Positions 19,309-27,496 of a stretch of DNA of 64,000 bases are shown here, one piece after another. The position numbers and the translations under genes are program-made. The notes under the pieces are model-generated. The model made no database searches. It was not told where the DNA came from and saw only the letters and a program-made list of their open reading frames with translations. The stretch is taken from assembly GCF_017302985.1 (NCBI RefSeq), contig NZ_JAFIMU010000010.1, forward strand, positions 476,957 to 540,956, given 5' to 3'. Source of the DNA: Corallococcus macrosporus. Lineage in GTDB: Bacteria > Myxococcota > Myxococcia > Myxococcales > Myxococcaceae. Positions within the stretch are counted from its first letter, which is position 1; every line of letters starts with the position of its first letter.

Positions 19309-20855
19309 GTCGCCTCCAGCATTTCCAGGAACGGATTGAAGTAATCCGGCGCCTTCTCCAGCACGCCGTCCAGGCCCTTGCCACCGGTCTCCTCGCGCTT
19401 CACGTCACCGAAGCGCCCCTTGCCGATGGCCGCCACCATGCCCTCCGAGTGGCACTCGCGCAGCAGCTCCTCCGCCTTGGCGAAGACCTCGCGCGCGCGG
19501 TTGGCGATCTTCCCGTCCTCGCGGACGGTGAACTCCTCGTCGATGCCGCGGGCCGCGCGGTGGATGTACGACGCGGACTTGAGCGCCACGTACCGGTCCG
19601 CGAGCAGCGGCGTGTGCATGGCCTCCGTCATCATGCCCAAGAGCTGGATGCCCTGCCGCGTCCAGATGGCCACCAGGTCCGCCATCACGTCGTACGCGTG
19701 GCTGAAGAAGATGTCCGTCTCCTTGTGCTTCGTGGGCGGCATGTACTTGAGCGGCGCGTCCGGGAAGCAGCGGCGCACGAGCATCGCCTGCGACAGCTCC
19801 AGGAGCAGCGTGTCGTCGCGGTACGGGTCGATCTCGTACGAGTGCCCGATGCCCAGCTGCCAGTCCTTGAGGCCCGCGCGCTTGGCGAAGCACTCGTTGA
19901 TGAACTGGCTGGCGATGACGGTGTGGGCCGCGTCGTAGGCGTCCGCGGTGGTGATGTAGTTGTCCTCACCGGTGTTGATGATGATGCCGGCCAGGGCGCA
20001 GATGCGGCGGCTGAAGTACTGGTCGATGAACGTCCGCCGCATGTTGATGTCGCGGAAGAGGATGCCGTACATCGCGTCGTTGAGGAGCATGTCCAGCCGC
20101 TCGTACGCCGCGCAGAAGGCGATCTCCGACATGCACAGGCCGGACGAGTAGTTGGTGAGCTGGATGTAGCGCTTGAGCTTGCGGCTCTCGTCATCCAGGG
20201 CCTCGCGCATCACGCGGAAGTTCTCCTGGGTGGCGTAGGTGCCGCCGTAGCCCTCCGTCGTCGCGCCGTGGGGCACGTAGTCCAGCAGCGACTGCGCCGT
20301 GGAGCGGATGACCGCGATGACGTCCGCGCCCGCCTGCGCCGCGGCCCGCGCCTGGTCCACGTCGTCGTAGATGTTGCCGGTGGCGACGATGACGTACTTG
20401 TGCGGCGCGGGAGACATGGGGAACTGCTCGCGCAGGGCGTTGCGCTGGGCGATGCGGGCCTTGAGCTCCGTCATCGCCGCGCGGGCCTCCTCGCGCACGG
20501 CGTCGCGCAGGTTCGCTTCCATCTCCGGCGACAGCGCGCCCAGCTTGTCCGTGGGCAGCGCGGTGATGCGCTCCACGGCGTCCAGCGGACTGCTGGCGCC
20601 CAGTTGCAGCGCGCGGCCGTACCAGTAGGCAGCGCCCCGGTTCAGCACCCCGGCGGACTTCAGCTTGTCCACCATGAGGTTCGCCAGGGGCACGCCTCGC
20701 GCACCCGCGCCGGAGATGCCAAAGAAGCGCAACACGGTGCGCTCATTGGAGACAGTGGTGTTGCGTTGGATGAGGTCGAAGATCGGATTGACGATCTCGT
20801 CCGCCAGCTTGCGCGCCTCGGCAATCCGCGCGTCGTCGATAAACGGGCCTGACAT
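19305..20855 (-). CDS. kamD: KamD, lysine 5,6-aminomutase alpha subunit
   Basis: 516 residues, normal for the family. Forms the TIM-barrel catalytic subunit of lysine 5,6-aminomutase with KamE. Characteristic segments include SGAGARGVPLANLMVD, the ATGNIYDDVDQA stretch, HGATTEGYGGTYATQ, NTGEDNYITTADAYDAAHTV and KYMPPTKHKETDIFFSHAYD. It is the first gene of a minus-strand operon kamD, secreted protein, kamE, kal, kce with 4-nt overlaps or gaps throughout, so one transcript probably starts in 20856-21000. Confidence 0.97.
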   Translation of the reverse strand: MSGPFIDDARIAEARKLADEIVNPIFDLIQRNTTVSNERTVLRFFGISGAGARGVPLANLMVDKLKSAGVLNRGAAYWYGRALQLGASSPLDAVERITALPTDKLGALSPEMEANLRDAVREEARAAMTELKARIAQRNALREQFPMSPAPHKYVIVATGNIYDDVDQARAAAQAGADVIAVIRSTAQSLLDYVPHGATTEGYGGTYATQENFRVMREALDDESRKLKRYIQLTNYSSGLCMSEIAFCAAYERLDMLLNDAMYGILFRDINMRRTFIDQYFSRRICALAGIIINTGEDNYITTADAYDAAHTVIASQFINECFAKRAGLKDWQLGIGHSYEIDPYRDDTLLLELSQAMLVRRCFPDAPLKYMPPTKHKETDIFFSHAYDVMADLVAIWTRQGIQLLGMMTEAMHTPLLADRYVALKSASYIHRAARGIDEEFTVREDGKIANRAREVFAKAEELLRECHSEGMVAAIGKGRFGDVKREETGGKGLDGVLEKAPDYFNPFLEMLEAT

Positions 20856-21170
20856 GCGCGCACCCTACCCGAGCGCCGCGTGCTTCGGCTCAAGAACGCA
20901 GCCCCCACACCCTCAGCGAACGATGCCGCACCGCGCCTCTTGAATGGCGAGACGCATCACGCGAACGCCGCCGCACCGATATTCCGCTGAACGCTCCGAC
21001 ACCGATAAAGCGGTGGCGACACCCACCGCCATTTCGGTTCGACCACCGAATTGTCGGTGACTCCGGCGAATCAACGACACCCAACCCATTGGAATCACAC
21101 GAGTCGGCACGTCGGCATGGGACCTGCTCTGGGGTGGTCCTGGTTCCCCCGTCAACCCCCAGGAGTTCCC
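20856..21170. promoter_or_regulatory. Divergent control region between kamD and catalase, 315 bp
   Basis: No gene is seen. It holds two inverted repeats: CGGTGG-N6-CCACCG at 21011-21028 and CACCGA-ATTG-TCGGTG at 21044-21059. The second is followed by the catalase leader and could be an operator for peroxide control. The stretch must contain the promoter of the kam operon on the minus strand and that of the catalase on the plus strand. I cannot place either core promoter with confidence. Confidence 0.55.
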
Positions 21171-22715
21171 TTGAACCGACGCTCCTTGATGCTCGCGGTC
21201 CTGCTGTCCGGCGCTCCCGTCCTCGCGGCCGGCAACCCTCCTCCCATCACCACCGACTCTGGCGCGCCGCTGGGCACGAACCAGAGCTCCAAGACGGCCG
21301 GCCCCCGCGGCGGCATCCTGCTGGAGGACTTCGCCCTCATCGAGAAGCTCGCGCGCTTCGACCGGGAGCGCATCCCGGAGCGCGTGGTGCACGCGCGCGG
21401 TGTCGGCGCCTACGGCTCCTTCGAAAGCTACGGCGACTTCTCCAACCTCACGCGCGCGTCCGTCTTCTCCCAGAAGGGCAAGAAGACGCCGATGTTCGTG
21501 CGCTTCTCCACGGTCATCCACCCCGGCGGCTCGCCGGAGACGCTGCGCGACCCTCGCGGCTTCGCGCTGAAGTTCTTCACGGACGAGGGGAACTGGGACC
21601 TGGTCGGCAACAACCTGCCCATCTTCTTCATCCGGGACGCCATGAAGTTCCCGGACATGGTGCACTCGCTGAAGCCGTCCCCCGTCACGAACCGGCAGGA
21701 CCCGGGCCGCTACTTCGACTTCTTCAGCCACCAGCCCGAGTCCACGCACATGATCACCCAGCTCTATTCGGACCTGGGCATCCCGGCGAACTACCGGCAG
21801 ATGGACGGCAACGGCGTGCACGCCTTCAAGTTCGTCAACGCCAAGGGCCAGGTGAAGTACGTCAAGTTCAACTGGAAGTCGCAGCAGGGCGTGAAGGGCC
21901 TCACCGCGGAGGAGGCCACGACGCTGGGCGGCCAGGACTTCCAGCACGCCACACACGACCTCTACACGAACATCCAGGCCGGGAAGTTCCCCTCGTGGGA
22001 GCTGAGCGTGCAGGTGCTGGATCCGAAGGACCTGGAGAGCTTCGCGTTCGATCCGCTGGACGCCACCAAGGAGTGGCCCAAGGACAAGCTGCCCCCGGTG
22101 AAGCTGGGCAGGTTCACCCTCAACAAGATGCCGGACAACTTCTTCGAGGAGACGGAGCAGTCCGCCTTCTCCCCGGGTGTGATGCCGCCGGGCATCGAGC
22201 CCTCCGAGGACCGGCTGCTGCAGGGCCGCCTCTTCTCCTACGCGGACACGCAGCGCTACCGCCTGGGCGCCAACTACCTGTCGCTGCCGGTGAACCGCGC
22301 GCGCGCTGCGGTGAACAACAACAGCCAGGCCGGTGCGATGAACAGCGGCCACACGAAGTCGGACGTGAACTACGAGCCCAGCGTCACGCGCGAGACGTCG
22401 GACACGCCCGCCGCCCTCTTCTCCAACGCGCCGTTGACGGGCACCACGCAGCAGCGCCCCATCGCGAAGACGGATAACTTCTCGCAGGCGGGCGCCTTCT
22501 GGGCGTCGCTCGACGCGGCCGCGCAGGAGCGGCTCATCCAGAACCTGGCCGGCGACCTGGGCCAGGTGCGCGACGCGAAGGTCAAGGCGCGCATGGTGGG
22601 CCACTTCTACGCGGCCAACGTGGACTACGGCACGCGCCTGGCCAGGGCCGTGAACGTGAAGCTGGACGACGCGAAGGCCACCCTCGCGCCGCTGGCCACG
22701 CGCGACCAGCCGTGA
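21171..22715 (+). CDS. Exported monofunctional haem catalase (KatB-like)
   Basis: 514 residues. Breaks down hydrogen peroxide. The start is TTG at 21171: AGGAG lies 5 nt upstream and translation yields a clean Sec signal peptide (ending PVLAAG), so export to the periplasm is predicted. The distal haem site is RVVHARGVGAYG (His74), FVRFSTVIHPGGSPETLRDPRGFALKFF follows (residues 107-134), and the proximal Tyr lies in LFSYADTQRYRLG. An ATG at 21117 is in frame but would bury the signal peptide. The next gene encodes an ankyrin protein, as in the katB-ankB operon of Pseudomonas. Confidence 0.93.
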   Translation: MNRRSLMLAVLLSGAPVLAAGNPPPITTDSGAPLGTNQSSKTAGPRGGILLEDFALIEKLARFDRERIPERVVHARGVGAYGSFESYGDFSNLTRASVFSQKGKKTPMFVRFSTVIHPGGSPETLRDPRGFALKFFTDEGNWDLVGNNLPIFFIRDAMKFPDMVHSLKPSPVTNRQDPGRYFDFFSHQPESTHMITQLYSDLGIPANYRQMDGNGVHAFKFVNAKGQVKYVKFNWKSQQGVKGLTAEEATTLGGQDFQHATHDLYTNIQAGKFPSWELSVQVLDPKDLESFAFDPLDATKEWPKDKLPPVKLGRFTLNKMPDNFFEETEQSAFSPGVMPPGIEPSEDRLLQGRLFSYADTQRYRLGANYLSLPVNRARAAVNNNSQAGAMNSGHTKSDVNYEPSVTRETSDTPAALFSNAPLTGTTQQRPIAKTDNFSQAGAFWASLDAAAQERLIQNLAGDLGQVRDAKVKARMVGHFYAANVDYGTRLARAVNVKLDDAKATLAPLATRDQP

Positions 22716-22793
22716 CCTGACTTCGCCGGGGCCGCCGGTGGCACGACGGCGGCTTCGTCTCCCCTTCACCTGTCCTTCGCTGGAGATGCCCTC

Positions 22794-23411
22794 ATGGTTC
22801 GCAAGCTGCTGCTCGGTTCGTTGGGTCTGGTGATGCTGGTGTGCACGGTGCTGACCGCCGCGTGGATGTCCCTGCGCGCTCCGGCGACGCCCACCGGAAG
22901 GCTGCTCGCCACCAGCGATGCGGAGCGCTACCTGCTCGCCGCCGCGCGCGAAGGGGAGACGGACATCGTGGAGGGGCTCGTGAAGGCCGGCACGCCCGTG
23001 GAGGCCCGCGACGCGCGGGGCTTCTCCCCCCTCATCCTGGCCGCCTATTACGGCCACACGGGGACGGTGAAGGCGCTGCTCGCCGCCGGTGCGGACGCGT
23101 GCGCGGGTGACAGCCGGGGCAACACCGCGCTCATGGGCGCCGCCTTCAAGGGCTACGCGGACGTGGTGCGGCTCTTGAGCGCCCAGCCCTGTGCCGTGGA
23201 CCAGACCAACCGCCTGGGCCAGACGGCGCTGATGTTCGCCGTCCTCTTCGGCCGCACGGAGGTCGCCGACCAGCTGCGCCACCAGGGTGCCTCCCCCGCC
23301 CTGCGCGACGCCAGCGGCCGCTCCGCCAACGACTGGGCCGGGACCCAGATGCCCGAGGCCCCCGTCGCGCCCGCCCAGGTCCCGGAGGCTCCTACCGCGC
23401 GGGTGCGCTGA
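22794..23411 (+). CDS. Ankyrin-repeat protein (AnkB-like catalase partner)
   Basis: 205 residues. An N-terminal membrane anchor or uncleaved signal (residues 5-27) is followed by about four ankyrin repeats (residues 45-190): RGFSPLILAAYYGHTGTVKALLAAGADA, RGNTALMGAAFKGYADVVRLL and LGQTALMFAVLFGRTEVADQL mark three (each under 30 residues, positions 76-103, 109-129 and 141-161). It begins 78 bp after the catalase. In Pseudomonas aeruginosa AnkB is needed for full KatB activity, so a similar periplasmic partner role is likely here. Confidence 0.88.
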   Translation: MVRKLLLGSLGLVMLVCTVLTAAWMSLRAPATPTGRLLATSDAERYLLAAAREGETDIVEGLVKAGTPVEARDARGFSPLILAAYYGHTGTVKALLAAGADACAGDSRGNTALMGAAFKGYADVVRLLSAQPCAVDQTNRLGQTALMFAVLFGRTEVADQLRHQGASPALRDASGRSANDWAGTQMPEAPVAPAQVPEAPTARVR

Positions 23412-23446
23412 AGCCCAACACCCGTCAGTGGGCCCGCGCCTGCCGG

Positions 23447-23482
23447 CCGCCCCCGCACCAGCCGTGCTCAGGGGGCGGGTTT
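23447..23482 (+). terminator. Intrinsic terminator after the catalase-ankyrin operon
   Basis: CCGCCCCC (23447-23454) pairs with GGGGGCGG (23471-23478), and the inner arms GCAC (23455-23458) and GTGC (23464-23467) extend the stem with a short bulge. GTTT follows. It lies 35 bp after the ankyrin gene stop. Confidence 0.65.
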
Positions 23483-23583
23483 CCCATCCGCAGAGGTCTT
23501 GTGATTCCCTAGCAGAATGGGATTAGTCGGCTTAATACCCGAATTCCAGTTCATACAAAATTGCCACAATTTTCCAACTACTC

Positions 23584-23613
23584 TTGACTCGGAGTGTGGG
23601 GTTGACGGCATAA
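23584..23613 (+). promoter_or_regulatory. Possible sigma-70 promoter for the GH18 gene
   Basis: TTGACT at 23584-23589 and GCATAA at 23608-23613, 18 bp apart, inside an AT-richer stretch (23500-23620) that stands out from the surrounding GC-rich DNA. AGGAG at 23630-23634 then precedes the ATG at 23642. Confidence 0.45.
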
Positions 23614-23641
23614 CATCCCGCGTCCTTTCAGGAGTGCAGGG

Positions 23642-25417
23642 ATGAACAGCCATCGGGCAATGCCAGTGCGAGGGTGGGTGGGTCTGGCCTTCGCGGTGAT
23701 GTTGAGCGCGTGCGACTTCGGCGGCGGGCCGGACGCGCCGCCCCCGCCGCTCACCCCTCCCGAAGCACCGAAGCAGGTCGTCGCCCAGCCCGGAGACGCC
23801 TCCGCGCTGGTGACGTGGACGGTGCCCCCCGCGGACGGCGGCAGCCCCCTGCTCTACTACGTCGTGCGCTGCGTGCCCGAGTGCGGCGGCGCGCTGGTGA
23901 AGGTGCCCGACACGCAGGCCACGGTGCTGGGGCTGAACAACGGCTTCACCTACGTCTTCAAGGTGTCCGCGGTGAACGCGATGGGCGAAGGCCAGGCCTC
24001 CGTGGAGACGGACCTGGTGACGCCGCTGGCGGGCATGAGCATCCCGAACCCCACGGTGCCGGGACAGCCGCGCTCGGTGGTGCCCACCGCGGGCAATGGC
24101 CAGGCGTACGTGAGCTGGCTGGCGCCCGCGAGCTACGGCGGCCGGCCCCTGTCGTACTTCAAGGTCATGACGGAGCCGGGCGGCCAGGTGAAGCGGGTGG
24201 ACGCGCCGGCGTCGGGCACGCTCATCGAGGGCCTCGCCAACGGCACCGGGTACACGTTCACTGTCTGCGCCGCCAACGAGATGGGCGAAGGCCCCTGCTC
24301 GCGCCAGTCGGCCCGGGTGACGCCGCGTCCGGGCGGCACGTCCACCAGTTGGGTGATGGGCTACTGGGTGGGCTACCAGCGCGACCTGCACCCGGTGGAC
24401 TCGGTGGACATGTCGCTGCTCACGCACGTGGTGGTGGGCCGCATCCGCCCGCGCATCGACGGCACGCTCTATACCGACTTCGACGTGGACGCCGTGGAGG
24501 GCCCGAAGATGGCCCGGGCGCTGGCGCAGCGGGCGCACGCGGCCGGCAAGAAGGCGCTGCTGATGCTGGGCGGCATGGGCGAGTACGACGGCTTCAAGGG
24601 CGCGACGGAGACGCTGGAGAAGCGCCGCAACTTCGTGCGCAACATCATCAGCACGATGCGCGCGCTGCAGTTCGACGGCGTGGACGTGGACTGGGAGCCC
24701 ATCCTCCTGCCTCAGGACAGCGCGCCTCTGCTGGCGCTGCTGGACGACCTGCGCGCCGCGGACGAGAACATCATCATCACGGTGCCCGTGGGCTGGGTGA
24801 ACTCCAACTTCCCGCTGGGCAAGGTGGACGCGGAGTTCCACCGGCAGCTCGCGGCCCGCGTCGACCAGATGAACATCATGGCCTACAAGATGAGCGGCCA
24901 CTGGGGGCAGTGGGCCAGCTGGCACTCCAGCGCGCTCTTCGGTGAGAACTCCGGACACCCCAGCTCCGTCGCCAGCTCCGTGCAGGCGTTCCTGGACGCG
25001 GGCGTGCCCGCGCAGCGCATCGGCATTGGCGTGGGCTTCTTCGGAACCTGCTGGAAGGGCATCACGGAGCCGGGCACCCCGCTGGACGGGCGCGACGACA
25101 TCCGCGAGGAGCAGAGCGACAACGCGATGAGCTACGCCAACATCCAGTCGCTCTACTACTCGCCGGAGGCGTACCGCTGGGATGACGCCGCCAAGGCGCC
25201 CTACCTCTCCTTCCCCACCGCGTTCGGCCCGCAGTCCTGCAACTACATCTCCTACGAGGACGTCGCGTCCGTGTCGGAGAAGGGCCGCTGGGCGCGGGAG
25301 AAGGGCCTGGGGGGCGGCATCATCTGGACCATCAACCAGGGCCACTTCAAGAACGCCCCGGTGGGTGAGCGGGATCCGCTGATGAAGGCCGTGCACACGG
25401 CCTTCCTGAAGCCCTAG
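23642..25417 (+). CDS. GH18 family lipoprotein with two fibronectin type III domains (chitinase-like)
   Basis: 591 residues. The lipoprotein signal ends with LSAC; a proline-rich linker follows. Two FN3 domains span about 40-130 and 138-230 (both with GxPLxY and NxxGxG-type segments). A GH18 TIM barrel spans about 238-590. The catalytic DxxDxDxE motif is DGVDVDWE with Asp345, Asp348, Asp350 and Glu352, so the chain should be active on chitin or a related N-acetylglucosamine polymer. AGGAG 7 nt upstream supports the start. Its stop codon overlaps the stop of kdd on the other strand within the shared CTAG at 25414-25417. Confidence 0.92.
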   Translation: MNSHRAMPVRGWVGLAFAVMLSACDFGGGPDAPPPPLTPPEAPKQVVAQPGDASALVTWTVPPADGGSPLLYYVVRCVPECGGALVKVPDTQATVLGLNNGFTYVFKVSAVNAMGEGQASVETDLVTPLAGMSIPNPTVPGQPRSVVPTAGNGQAYVSWLAPASYGGRPLSYFKVMTEPGGQVKRVDAPASGTLIEGLANGTGYTFTVCAANEMGEGPCSRQSARVTPRPGGTSTSWVMGYWVGYQRDLHPVDSVDMSLLTHVVVGRIRPRIDGTLYTDFDVDAVEGPKMARALAQRAHAAGKKALLMLGGMGEYDGFKGATETLEKRRNFVRNIISTMRALQFDGVDVDWEPILLPQDSAPLLALLDDLRAADENIIITVPVGWVNSNFPLGKVDAEFHRQLAARVDQMNIMAYKMSGHWGQWASWHSSALFGENSGHPSSVASSVQAFLDAGVPAQRIGIGVGFFGTCWKGITEPGTPLDGRDDIREEQSDNAMSYANIQSLYYSPEAYRWDDAAKAPYLSFPTAFGPQSCNYISYEDVASVSEKGRWAREKGLGGGIIWTINQGHFKNAPVGERDPLMKAVHTAFLKP

Positions 25418-26439
25418 ATGTAGCGGGCCTCGAAGAGCTGCCGCAGCGCCGGTTCGGTGCGCAAGAGCTCCAGCGTGAGGGCGGCGTGGCCGGGCACGTA
25501 CCCATTGCCCACGAGCATGGTGACGTCCTTGCCCACGCCCTCCGCGCCCAGCGCCGCCGTGGTGAAGCTGGTGGCCATGGAGAAGAAGATGACCGTGCCG
25601 CCGTCCTTCACGGACAACAGCGACGCCATCTCCGTGTTGCCCACGCTGGCGCAGTTGACCACCAGGTCGCAGAGCTGACCGCCCGTCGCCTTCAGCACCG
25701 CCTCCATCACGTCCACGCCCTGGGTGGCGTCCACCTTCAGGGCCTCGTCGCACAGGCCGATGGCGGACAGCGCGTCCAGCGCCTTCTGGGAGATGTCCAG
25801 CGCCAGCAGCCTACCGCGGCTCTCCAGGCTGCGGCGGGCCTGCGCCAGGCACAGCGCGCCGCTCTTGCCCGCGCCCAGCACCGCCACCGTCATGCCCGGG
25901 CGCACGTGGCGCGCCACCAGCGCGGGCGCGCCGCACACGTCCAGCGCCGCCAGCGACAGCGTGTCCGGCATGTCCGACGGGAGCTTCGCGTAGATGCCGC
26001 TCGCGAAGAGCAGCGCGTGGCCCCGGATGTCCACGCGGTCGATGTCCGCGTGCACCGCCTTCACCTCTTCGATGACGAGCGGCGTGAGCGTCAGGCTCAC
26101 CAGCGTGGCGATGCGGTCGCCCGGCTTGAGCACGCCGTTGGCGGGGTGCTTCGCGCCCAGCTCCTTCACGCGGCCAATGAGCATGCCGCCCGAGCCGGTG
26201 ACGGGGTTCTGCATCTTGCCACGCTCGCGCACGATGTCCTGGATGCGCCCTGCGATGCGCGCGGGGTCGCCGCCCACGTCGTCCTTGATCTGCTTGAAGG
26301 ACGCGGCGTCGATGTTGAGGCTCTCCACGTCGATGAGCAGCTCCGCCTCGCCGCAAGGCAGCGAGGGGTCCAGCTTGCGCGCGCGCTGCGGCAGCACGCC
26401 CTTCTCACCGACGACGCGCGACAGTCCGTACGTATCCAT
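25414..26439 (-). CDS. kdd: Kdd, L-erythro-3,5-diaminohexanoate dehydrogenase
   Basis: 341 residues. Oxidatively deaminates 3,5-diaminohexanoate to 3-oxo-5-aminohexanoate with NAD(P)+, the step between KamDE and Kce. The N-terminal part has LPCGEAELLIDVESLNIDAASF and SGGMLIGRV (alcohol-dehydrogenase-like without the usual zinc Cys residues), followed by a Rossmann domain with VAVLGAGKSGALCLAQARR. The length fits known Kdd. It lies 4.6 kb from the kamD promoter, outside the kam operon but on the same strand, followed upstream by an esterase gene. Confidence 0.9.
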   Translation of the reverse strand: MDTYGLSRVVGEKGVLPQRARKLDPSLPCGEAELLIDVESLNIDAASFKQIKDDVGGDPARIAGRIQDIVRERGKMQNPVTGSGGMLIGRVKELGAKHPANGVLKPGDRIATLVSLTLTPLVIEEVKAVHADIDRVDIRGHALLFASGIYAKLPSDMPDTLSLAALDVCGAPALVARHVRPGMTVAVLGAGKSGALCLAQARRSLESRGRLLALDISQKALDALSAIGLCDEALKVDATQGVDVMEAVLKATGGQLCDLVVNCASVGNTEMASLLSVKDGGTVIFFSMATSFTTAALGAEGVGKDVTMLVGNGYVPGHAALTLELLRTEPALRQLFEARYI

Positions 26440-26452
26440 GGCCCCCCCCTTA

Positions 26453-27460
26453 TCAGTCCGCGGCCAGGCGCGGCACCAGCACCGACAGCGACCGCTCGAA
26501 GCGGTACGACACGCCCGAGTGTCCGTCCTCGAACTCCTCGTGCACCACGTCCACGCCGCCGGCCTTCAAGTCGTCCGCCACCATGCGCGTGCCCCAGCGC
26601 AGGTTGAACTCGTCGCGCGTGCCGGCGTCCAGGTAGACCGTCTTCAGCTTGCGGAACGAGTCCAGGAACTTGGGCACGAAGCGCACGGGGTCGTGCACCA
26701 GCCACCGGTTCCACACGTCCAGGCGCAGCTTCGCGTTGTGCTGCTCGAAGGGCAGCTCCAGGTTGAGCGGCTCGCCCTTCTTCGGCGAGTACGCCGCCGC
26801 CATCGCCAGGATGTTGATGACCGGGAAGTCGTCGCCGCGCACCTTGGTGGCGGCGGCGCGCTGACGCAGCTCCGACACCCACGTGTCCACGCCGCCGGCC
26901 TTCATCAGCGCGGTGGCCGCCTTGGGCAGGTCCGGCAGGTACGAATACTCGAAGTAGGAGTCCGGCGCGTGCGCGCCCACCAGGGAGAAGACCTCCGGGT
27001 GGTAGCGGCCCATCACCAGCGCGCCGTAGCCGCCGGAGCTGTGGCCCACCACCGCGCGCGACGCGGCCTTGGGCAGCGTGCGGAAGGTCTTGTCCACGAA
27101 GCCGACGATGTCCTTGATGAGGTAGTCGCGGTAGCGGCCAATGGCGTCGCTGTTCACCCACTGGCTGCCGCCCAGCTTCGTCCACGCGTCCGGGAAGACG
27201 CCGATGACGGGCGGGAGGGTGCCGGCCTCGATCAGCGCGTCCAGGCGGTCCGGCACGGAGGGCGAGAAGCCCGACGCATTGGTCCAGGAGCCCCCGCCGT
27301 TGCCAAAGGCGTGCAGGAAGTAGACGACCGGGTAGCGCTGCGTGCCCGCGGCGTAGCCCGGCGGCAGGTACACGGTGAGCCGGCGGCGGGCCGGATCTCC
27401 CAGCGGGTTGTTCTCCAGCGCGGGGGAATGCACTTCGCGCGTCTCGAGCACGCCCTTCAT
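26453..27460 (-). CDS. Esterase D-type alpha/beta hydrolase
   Basis: 335 residues. The putative esterase family (PF00756-like): LTVYLPPGYAAG, YPVVYFLHAFGNGGGSW, the nucleophile elbow GHSSGGYGAL near residues 145-154, the acid in LDAGTRDEF and the His in EFEDGHSGVSYR near 313. No signal peptide. It precedes kdd on the minus strand with a 13 bp gap, so it may be cotranscribed, yet a role in lysine breakdown is not evident. Substrate unknown. Confidence 0.88.
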   Translation of the reverse strand: MKGVLETREVHSPALENNPLGDPARRRLTVYLPPGYAAGTQRYPVVYFLHAFGNGGGSWTNASGFSPSVPDRLDALIEAGTLPPVIGVFPDAWTKLGGSQWVNSDAIGRYRDYLIKDIVGFVDKTFRTLPKAASRAVVGHSSGGYGALVMGRYHPEVFSLVGAHAPDSYFEYSYLPDLPKAATALMKAGGVDTWVSELRQRAAATKVRGDDFPVINILAMAAAYSPKKGEPLNLELPFEQHNAKLRLDVWNRWLVHDPVRFVPKFLDSFRKLKTVYLDAGTRDEFNLRWGTRMVADDLKAGGVDVVHEEFEDGHSGVSYRFERSLSVLVPRLAAD

Positions 27461-27496
27461 GGTGCCTCTCCTGGTCGTCGCGGTGCGCCGCGCGGT

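Noticed and set aside
20913..23282. 789-codon minus-strand frame opposite the catalase and ankyrin genes
   Set aside because: Shadow frame of well-conserved genes, rich in Arg, Gly and Ala with no domain.
23468..25753. 761-codon minus-strand frame opposite the GH18 gene
   Set aside because: Composition bias only; the plus-strand GH18 protein has signal peptide, FN3 domains and catalytic residues.
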